The translations under genes and the position numbers were made by a program. Below are positions 55,885 to 64,000 of a DNA stretch of 64,000 nt, piece after piece (positions within the stretch are counted from its first letter, which is position 1; the number at the start of each line of letters is the position of its first letter). The notes under the pieces are model-generated. The model saw only the letters and a program-made list of their open reading frames with translations. It did not search any database and was not told the origin of the DNA. The stretch spans positions 41,823,244 to 41,887,243 of the forward strand of contig NC_071354.1 of NCBI RefSeq assembly GCF_943734655.1. The letters are read 5' to 3'. This DNA comes from Sabethes cyaneus (Eukaryota > Arthropoda > Insecta > Diptera > Culicidae).

Positions 55885-58365
55885 TGGTAGGGTCGAAAAT
55901 TTCCATATGTTTTTATCACTGGTTATAGGTAGGGAAAGCCTCTATCCTATCACAAACGACAATGGCCTGAGGCCAATCAACTTCCCTGCAGCCAGAGGAA
56001 TGGTAGTACCCATTTTTCATGATAGAACATTCGGAAGCACTCCTGAAAACGCCCTAATGGAGAGACCTACTCTCAGATCGATCACGTCTGGTTGATGGCC
56101 AGCACTTTTCTGATGTCGCAAACGTGCAATCCTTCCGGGGACCAAACGTCGACTCGGACCACTATCTCGTACTAAGCAAGTTCCGCGCCCGGTTGTCCAA
56201 CGTATTCAAATCGAAACCAACGAGGAAGATACGACTGAACATTCGGCGGTTATCAGCGGAAGGAGTTGCTGCAGAGTACTCTCGGAAGACTGATGAGCGG
56301 ATCGGTGAACATCTCGGAGAGAACCTGAACGTACAGTGGAGATACATCCACGACGCGATCACTACTATAGCGCGGGAAGTATTGGGTACTACTGCTGCAG
56401 CCACTTCCAGTGAGTGGTTTGACGCAGAGTGCCAGCGAGTGACTGATGAGAAGAATCGAGCCAGAAGTCACATATTGGCTGCAACTGTGACACGCCAGAG
56501 CAGAGAGAGATACCGAGATGCTAAAGCCGCCGAAAAGAGACTTCACCGTCGTAAGAAACGTCAGCATTGGGATCGCGTTCTTGCGGAGGCGGAGAATTGC
56601 TTCGAGAGGCACGATACGAGAAGCTTCTTTAATATGATCAACGGAATCAGGAACCGGGCCATTCCAACTCCTGTTATGTGCAACGATAAGGAGCGGAACC
56701 TGATTACCGAAAGATCGGAGGTGGCTAGACGTTGCAACAACATTTCGATGCATTGTTGACTGGTGAACAAGATGTAGCGGTCAACAAAAACAGGATAACG
56801 ATTAAGGATGATGGACAAGCTGCTGATCCACCAACTTTGGACGAGGTTAGGAAAGCAGCGAAAGAGCTAAAAAACGGCAAAGCAGCTGGAAAGGACGGCA
56901 TCCCCGCCGAACTTTTAAAAGTCGGGAGCGAACAGCTGTATTGTGCAATCCATTAGGTTATACTAAAAGTATGGACTGAGGAGGAATTACCTACGGACTG
57001 GTTGGAAGGTCTCATATGCCCTATTTACAAAAAGGGCCGTCGACTCGACTGCAGCAATTGTCGAGGCATTACTCTCCTCAATTCTGCATACAAAATTCTA
57101 TCCCGCATCCTGTTTCTCAGACTGAGGCCGTTTGCAGGAAACCTTTGTTGGCGAATACCAGTGCGGGTTTCGAGAGGGACGCTCCACGACGGACCAAATG
57201 TTCACCTTGTGACAGATCCTCGATAAATTCCGGGAATTCAACTTGCAGACTCACCATTTGTTTATAGACTTCAAGGTGACGTACGATTCAGTTAAAGAAA
57301 ATAAGAAGTGGCAGATTATGCTTCAACATGTTTTTCCAACAAAACTGATTAGGCTGATACCTGCTTCCCTTGATGGTTCAAAATCAAGCATCAGGATAGC
57401 GGGTGAGACATCGGACTCGTTTGTAACTTTAGATGGTTTGAAGCAAGATGACGGACTATCGAATTTGCTGTTCAACATTGCATTGGAAAGTGCTATTCGA
57501 AGGGTAGGCGTGCAGAAAAGCAGTACCATTATTACGAAATCTCATATGCTCCTAGGGTTCGCGGACGACATCGATATCATCGGTGTTAACCGTAGAGCTG
57601 TGGAAGAAGTGTATACGCATCTGAAGGAGGAAACTGTGAGGATAGGGCTTGTCATAAATTATACCAAAACAAAGTATATGGTGGCTGGTAGAGAACGTGG
57701 TAGCCCTTCGGGTGTTGGAACTGCAGTGGTGATAGATGGAGATACTTTTGAAGTGGTCGACGAATTTGTATACCTTGGTACGTTAGTGACATGTGACAAC
57801 GATGTGAGCCGTGAAGTAAAAAGGTGGATAGTGGCTGCCAACGGGGCCTTCTACGGATTACGTAGCCAGCTGAGATCCCGTAGACTACAACTCCGTACAA
57901 AACTCGCGCTCTATAAAACGCTAATTCTCCCGGTGGTACCCTACGGCCACGAAGCGTAGACGTTGAAAGAGAGCGACCGACGAGCTCTTGGCGTTTTCGA
58001 GTGTAAGATCCTACGATCAATTTTTGGCGGCATATTAGACAAAGGAGGGTGGCGCAGGTGCATGAATCATGAAATATACCAAGTATACAAAGATGCGGAT
58101 ATTGTGAAGCAATTAAATTACGGCAGGCTACAATGGGCTGGCCACGTACCAAGAGACCAGCAAAAACAATGTTTAGCGTAGTACCCGACAGAGGCCGACG
58201 ACCTCGAGGCAGACCCCGTACCCGTTGGATGAGCGCTGTTGGCGAGATTGCTAGAACAGCGGGTCCATTTTATTTGATTCATTAACCAATTTTACTGATT
58301 CGGGTCAACCACTGAGTGTAACCAATGAAATGTGCAATCAGTCTAAGCTAAGCTAAGCAAAGAAA

Positions 58366-61300
58366 AATGGAGTTGAGAGGAGAGCTCGTTCGCGTAAAAA
58401 TTCTGCATAAGTGCATTAAAAATAAGAATCCATCACGTAATGCATAGGGGTAGGGAGGGGGGTCGAGTTTGCGTTACTTGTTGTAATATAGGGAAGAGGG
58501 GGAATCATACGAATAGTTACGTAACAAAATTATGATCACCAAAAAGTCAGTTGCGCAACGAAAAAAGGTTGGTGGCGGAAAGCCGTTAAATGGTTTGGAC
58601 TGATGACGATTCAAATCACCCAGTCACTTTTTTGTAATTGTTCGCTTTCAGGACATCAATTTGGACTAGGTTTAATATTCTAACGATAAAATCGGCTGTA
58701 AAAGAGGTGTGTTTTTAGTCTCTAACAAAATTGTGTACTCTCAGGACATCAACTTGGTCTAGCTTTAATCGAAAACGTCGCATATCACCAATTCTCAAAA
58801 TGAAGAAGATTTAACAACTGCCTGCCCGATCCGAAAATAGGTTTTTGGCGTTTATTTGTTGCATTGCACTTGGTTACATACAATTTTTTACATACCTTCA
58901 ATTGTATTGCAGGCATGTATGAAAATAACTGGTAAGCAGCGTGTCTAATATAACCATCTTTTTTTTTTGACAACATTGTCGGTATCCCTCGGTTTTTTTA
59001 CATGGTACTTTTTTGGAAATTTATATCAGCTCTATTCTATTCTCTATTCTAATTCCATTCTAGTTTCAAACAAATTTAGGCCGCAACTCGCACAACAGTT
59101 TAAAGTCGCGCTGCTGCTTATGAGTTATTTCTTGTTTCATATGAATTCTATTTAGGGGTACGGGGGGTTAGCCCGGCACCCTAAGGAAAATGATTATTTT
59201 ATCAGATCTGAGATCAAATATTGCTAATTTTTCTTCACAGAATCAGTGTTTACTCTGTTTTCAATAAATTATGAGACTGTCAGTGCTTTTGATCAGCTAG
59301 TTTACAAAATACAGTAAATTTTTAAAACAGCTAAAAAATCGTTTTGTCTTTTTGTTGTCGTGAGCAGCACTTCCACAGTTAATTATTCCATCACGGCAGC
59401 CAGCTTCAGCTTCAATAGTTTTCATTCCTCAGCATTCGATGAATACGACTGACCGGGAACTGCAGACGTGCACGACTACGAAGCGAGACTTTCGTTTGCC
59501 CTTAATGCTTCCTCCTTTGTCGCGTCCACACATGCCAGTAAGATGTTGGCAGTAGCTCAGCTAGCGTTTGAATAATGCTGTTCGCTGGCTTACCTCGTGT
59601 TATGTACCAGAGCAAACGACAAGAATCGGTTCCACCTATTTTTCGTGGTCCGTCATTCCATCGTCTACGTTGAAGAAAATGGAGCATTTCAATTTCAGTC
59701 TGAACAAAAGAGTAAAGTTACTAGTGAGCCGTTCACCTTTTGCTGCCAGAGAAAAATTACGCTACGTAGCATTGGTGATGAATAGATTAGTGAAAAGCTC
59801 TAAGTTCCAAGTTTTCTAAGTTTCATCAATTACCGAAAACCGTTCTTTTAAGAATGAACAAATTCTTATATGAAGATGCAAAAGCCGTTACTAAAACTGA
59901 TAATACTAATACTGCTTATATGAAGATATAAAAGATTGTTGTTCTCCGCTGATCACAATAAAGTTTATTGGGCGTTTTCCAGCGCATTTGTTACGATCAA
60001 CAGTATTTAATTTGGTGTTAACTTGGTTTTAATTGCAATCACTTGTTCACGGCACACACGTTTTCAATGTAACGATTATTTAAATTAAAATTGCTGCGGC
60101 ACCGTTCGTGTTGCCGTTGGTGATACATCATAATAAGAAATTACCAAGCCAATTAGCAATCAACGAGAAAGGGTAGGATTACATTTAATTCTCTTGTAAC
60201 TTTGTTATAGTAGAATTAAATGGAATTTTTCATCAACTTTCTCGTTGGTGCCTGAGTTGTATCAAAACTTATTTGAAAATAATCGTAAATTATTCCAACC
60301 AATCGCAAAGCGAGAATGTATACCTCGACGAAGAGTTGAACAAACCGCTGTCTAACTACCGAGTTAGAGTTATTTTCAATTTTTCAATGGCGCGCATTGA
60401 AAATCAATAGTTTTCTATATTTTAGGTTTTCTGATCTATTGGTGTAAATAGCTAGGAAATCTATTAGGAATTGACTGAATTATAAGTCGAAGCGTGAAAA
60501 CGCATTACCAGCTTTGATGACGTCATTTCCAACAACCAATCACGAAGCAAGGATTTCTAGATGGACAACGCTTCATTATTTTCAATTTTTCAATAGTGCG
60601 CACTTAAAAATCGATAGATTTTCTTTATTCGTGTAGATGCGTAAAAGATTTTCCGATCGATCCGATCGATTTTGGACGCTCAATATGTTACTTTAATTGG
60701 TGATATTTTAACTGTCATTATTTTAACTCGTTATTCGTGTGTTGGTTTAATGGCAATTATATTTCAAATCAACCTGTCACAATAAATGGTGGTATTTACA
60801 TCAACTATTTGCAGGGAAATTGAGGAAATTGAACCAACGGTAAATGATAACCCAGATTATTTATTTATTGTTTACGTTCAACTCTAACTTTTGCGTCCAA
60901 TGATAAATATATTATGTTTTGAGAAAGATCGTTAACCAATGAACAATCATTTCAAGCCAGTTAACTAAAATTGACTAGTGCTACAAGTCACAAAAAAAAT
61001 TTCAAAATGCGATATCGTTGCCGATCACCAGAAGAAGTGTGATTGTGGCCTGATGAAACTGTTAGTGGAACTACAAATGCTAAGAAACGGATATAACTGG
61101 TATGCAGAGCATGAGCATTCAGGAAATTTAAACTTCCCTTCTTGTATCACATTTATAGGAATGTTTCAGAGCATTTATTACAATACAGTAAATCGACAAT
61201 TTGCGTGACAAACATTTGCAAAATGTCAAGCTTTGTCGAATTGAACCGAACCGACCTTTTTACTTTTTTATATTTCTTTCAATTTGCCTCGAAATGCCGC

Positions 61301-64000
61301 AGCTATAGATTTACAATAATCATAAAGATAAATTTCCATAGTCAGACCAGATGGCAAACAGATTTAAACTTAAATCATTGCACATGTTCGTATGCAAAAA
61401 AAATAGTTTTAAACACATTACTATAATTGGATCAATTATTAATCATTCTCGATGATTTCATCACACCGCTGATCACGTGTTCAAATCAGCTGCCAGTTTT
61501 TATAAGCAAACACTCTACGGCACGACTGCAATTATTCCTGATCGCAAAAGTGGAAAAGGAAACTTTTTGCTCGGTTCAGATGTTCGGTTCAAGCTTTATT
61601 CAGTACTTTTCCACTGTAGTATATATAGTAGAACGATTCTCCTGACCGGTTCCCCCATTAGTTCTCTTACCGACTAAACCGTTGTTGGTTGCGTTGTGAC
61701 TCACATGTCGTCTTAAACACGGCCACTGCCAACAAGCTACGACGACGGTACGAGCTACGTGCAGCAAGGTGATCGCGAAATAATTAATTTTAATGACTGT
61801 CAAAATGCCATCTATGTGAATTGTTAATCATCCATTGTTAAGCCAAGCCGACTGCAGCAGCAGGAGCAGCAGCAGTCTGCGGGGTAATTATCTACCTATT
61901 CAGCCTGTCCTTTCAGGCAATATTAATTATCATGTTGAGGCGATAGACGAGTTATCGGGATAGTAACAGACTAATCGACTGTTGCCCTATTTAGAAATTT
62001 CAAGCTAGCTGAAAGTTGCCAGAAAAGTAAACTTTGAGCCAGAAAAAAATCATTCGGCAATTTGCCGGCAGTTGTTTTCTGCCAACTTAATTACCATTGA
62101 ATCGGGATGTTAATCAAATTGTTTTAACATGCATCCATTGCCTGACGTAAATGAATTAAAAGTTGCAGCAAACTTCATGGCCAATGTACGTACCGAAATG
62201 GTTCATTTGATGTCCGGGTGGCGGAAATTGGACTGCTATGCAAAATTGCATCCGTCCACCCAGCCGGCTGCCCGGTTGCGCGTAGGCAAATCAACGAGTG
62301 GGCCTGCACTGCATCCAATGATGACGCACTTCGCTACATTTACGGTCGGACTTAATTGCGGACGCAACTATCTAATATAGAGCGCGTCTTACGTAGGTAC
62401 TTAACCGCTTGGTTTTGGCGAAAAATTACCCCAGAAAATACTCTGTTTTTTCACGTCGGCCGCAAAACTGTCTAAGTGGACTCCGTCCGCATTGAAAGTA
62501 TTTTTGAATCGAGAAAAAAGAGGAAAGAAAACTGCATCCATCCAGTATTTCTCTGTCGATACATTCATCTATCAGCAGCGAACTACAAACTATGGCAGCG
62601 CAGCACAAAGAAGCGTTGATAGCAATAATTTTCCCCACGATCTAGCGAACGTAACTTCGCTTCGCTTCGAGGCGACTGTTCGTCTAGCTGTTCGATGTTT
62701 GCCCCCACTCGGTCCGTCCGATCACGGGGAAATCTCCGTCCACAATATGGGGCCGTGCTAACAACCCACCCATACACGAAAGTCCCGTTCAATTGGCACA
62801 GTACGTGGCAACGGTCGGTAGCGTGAAAAATGAAAGTGAACCGGCCGGCAGCTCGCGCAGTGCCTTTCGTTGTGTTGGTAGCTAGGTACGTGTGCCTTTA
62901 GAACCGAGTGTACATTAATGTTCTGCTTGGGACTGCTGCGGTTCTAGAGCGCACGTTCAACAAGTTGATGCAATGGCACCGCATTACACGTAATGAGATC
63001 GGTTGCGAATGAATAAATCGAGATTTATCAGTAATGAAGGGTTGACTAAAACGAACGCAATAATAGGTCGCGCAGAAAATTACTCTCGGTGTATGCTGAT
63101 CGTATAGATGAGCACCCGGTGCGGTTCTCGATAATTTTAAGGAAAACAATAAAAATGCACACAGCAGCTCGGAAAAATTATAATCAAGATCGTTGATGAA
63201 TAGATGTAAACTCCAGTTGGAATTAAGATTATGCGAACAAAATGTCCTGAATTGTAATTCAAATCGATGTTTATATCATCTTGAAATTATCAAATTTGTT
63301 GTAAATTGGTTTACCACAATTTTATACCGTTTTATTATCAATAACAACTTTTACAAATTGAGTGGATCACATTTATTTTATTTTAAGCCAACTGATAAGA
63401 TTCGCGAAACAAAAGCTTGTCTTTTTCTCTGTGTTTTATCTTTGCTGTTATTTGGTACAAAAATAATCAAACAATAATAAGCTAGACACAAACAGTTTGT
63501 TGATTTTACTTGCCACTAATGCAGAAGCATCCCAAGCGGCATAGAAGAACCGAATGGGGAATCCAGATCCGATTCGGCTAGCAGTTTTCCAGAAGCAAGT
63601 TTTGTAATGTTTAAACTAGTTGCTCAACTAAGGTAAATAGAAAACCAGATAAGCGTTTACATTTAGCACACAAACGTGATAAGATCACAACAAGTTGAGG
63701 ACATGGCAGAGAGCCTCTGAGAGCATGCAACAACGGCAACAAAAGACAAAACCTAATTCAAAAGCAAACTAGGAAGTAATTATCCGTTACCGAAGTGCGC
63801 TTATCGCGACAACCGCGCGCCGCAACCGACGACGGGCGAGTTTCACCTGTTTCGTTTCGTTCGTGTCGTTTGTACCTACTTACCTGTGTATGTTGTTAGG
63901 CTTCACTTCGTTTGCAGTGAGCAAAAACAAGTCATCGAGAGCGATAGCGCTTATCAGCAGGGGCCTCACCTGAACCGCAAACCGTGCGACACCGTTGTCA
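58366..64000. other. unassigned non-coding stretch
   Basis: No gene is recognised. Two related phrases (TTATTTTCAATTTTTCAATGG at about 60371 and TTATTTTCAATTTTTCAATAG at about 60577) start similar 45-base pieces about 205 bases apart. A CAG-rich run (GCAGCAGCAGGAGCAGC) lies near 61855. GC-richer pieces at 62100-62300, 62650-62900 and 63780-64000 could belong to regulatory or untranslated DNA of a gene beyond the edge. Nothing coding is supported. Confidence 0.4.

Larger units (their letters stand above)
53960..55921 (-). mobile_element. 5'-truncated LINE inserted in the RTE endonuclease region
   Basis: The element is flanked by GTTAT (53955-53959 and 55922-55926); removing it joins RTE residues FFRPV and IGRESL. 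The 3' end has a short TTTAA-based tail (minus strand AAATTAAATTAAAATTAAAT-like, 53960-53990). The 3' untranslated part includes a GGCGGT-rich stretch (54185-54285 on the plus strand). Its protein is carried by two frames listed separately. Confidence 0.9.
52485..58365 (+). pseudogene. RTE-clade LINE, nearly full-length but dead, with two insertions
   Basis: A presumptive 5' untranslated part lies at 52485-53560. Endonuclease (APE-type) pieces follow: INVYAPTNEKPDDVKEAF (about 53795-53850), DIKIVNGDTNA, REEFFRPV, resuming after an insertion with GRESLYPITNDNGLRPINF and, near 56120, SFRGPNVDSDHYLVL. The RT has KAAGKDGIPAELLK (about 56880), GLICPIYKKGRR, CRGITLLNSAYKILS, HLFIDFKVTYDSV, GLKQDDGLSNLLFNIALE, LGFADDID (catalytic FADD) and the DEFVYLG and RWAGHVPRD-like C-terminal blocks. 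Stops and shifts occur at about 53851, 53925, 56755, 57140-57240 and 57957. A CTAAGCTAAGCTAAGC tail ends it near 58360. Insertions: 52766-53303 and 53960-55921. Confidence 0.85.

Overview
This 64-kb window is eukaryotic, repeat-dominated DNA, most likely from a dipteran and probably a mosquito. The grounds are the element mix: many RTE-clade LINE fragments of the JAM1 type, an R1-clade LINE, a Penelope-like element (PLE) with a GIY-YIG endonuclease, a Tc1 fossil beside a mosquito-type mariner fossil (DD37E type), and many AT-targeted MITEs. No host protein-coding gene, rRNA or canonical tRNA could be supported. Almost all long open frames are simple repeats or transposon remnants. The species call is an inference.

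Layout. 0-5 kb: two fossil Tc1/mariner transposases in opposite orientation, an RTE tail split by a 554-bp repeat, and a LINE remnant. 5-8.4 kb, 9.3-11.6 kb, 13.8-15.7 kb and 16.5-19.9 kb: mostly unassigned non-coding DNA. 8.4-9.3, 11.6-13.8 and 19.9-22.1 kb: degenerate pyrimidine-rich arrays; the last two share the same two-part architecture. 22.2-22.7 kb: a perfect hexamer array. 22.7-27.6 kb: unassigned DNA. 27.7 kb: a MITE with internal TTTACGCG repeats. 28.4-35.9 kb: a nest of RTE and other LINE pieces. It holds two near-identical 686-bp MITEs with PIF/Harbinger hallmarks in inverted orientation, and a 677-bp MITE with a tRNA-like promoter.

39.2-42.2 kb: an R1-clade LINE on the minus strand carrying three insertions. 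One is a 269-bp foldback element that encodes two hammerhead ribozymes in mirror image, with an 11-bp target-site duplication. 44.4-48.7 kb: a Bel/Pao-like gag remnant hit by a compound PLE, made of a 5'-truncated minus copy joined head-to-head to a longer plus copy. The whole compound is bounded by one perfect 16-bp target-site duplication. 52.5-58.4 kb: a long but dead RTE element interrupted by a MITE and by a second LINE. 58.4-64 kb: unassigned non-coding DNA with a few local repeats.

The genes do not form a host pathway. What works together here is the transposon community: autonomous LINEs and the PLE supply reverse transcriptases, and several non-autonomous elements sit inside those LINEs. 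Insertions can be dated relative to each other from empty-site reconstruction. The most interesting items are the twin-hammerhead foldback, the PLE inverted compound (able to give about 1.4 kb of dsRNA stem), and the twin 686-bp MITEs.
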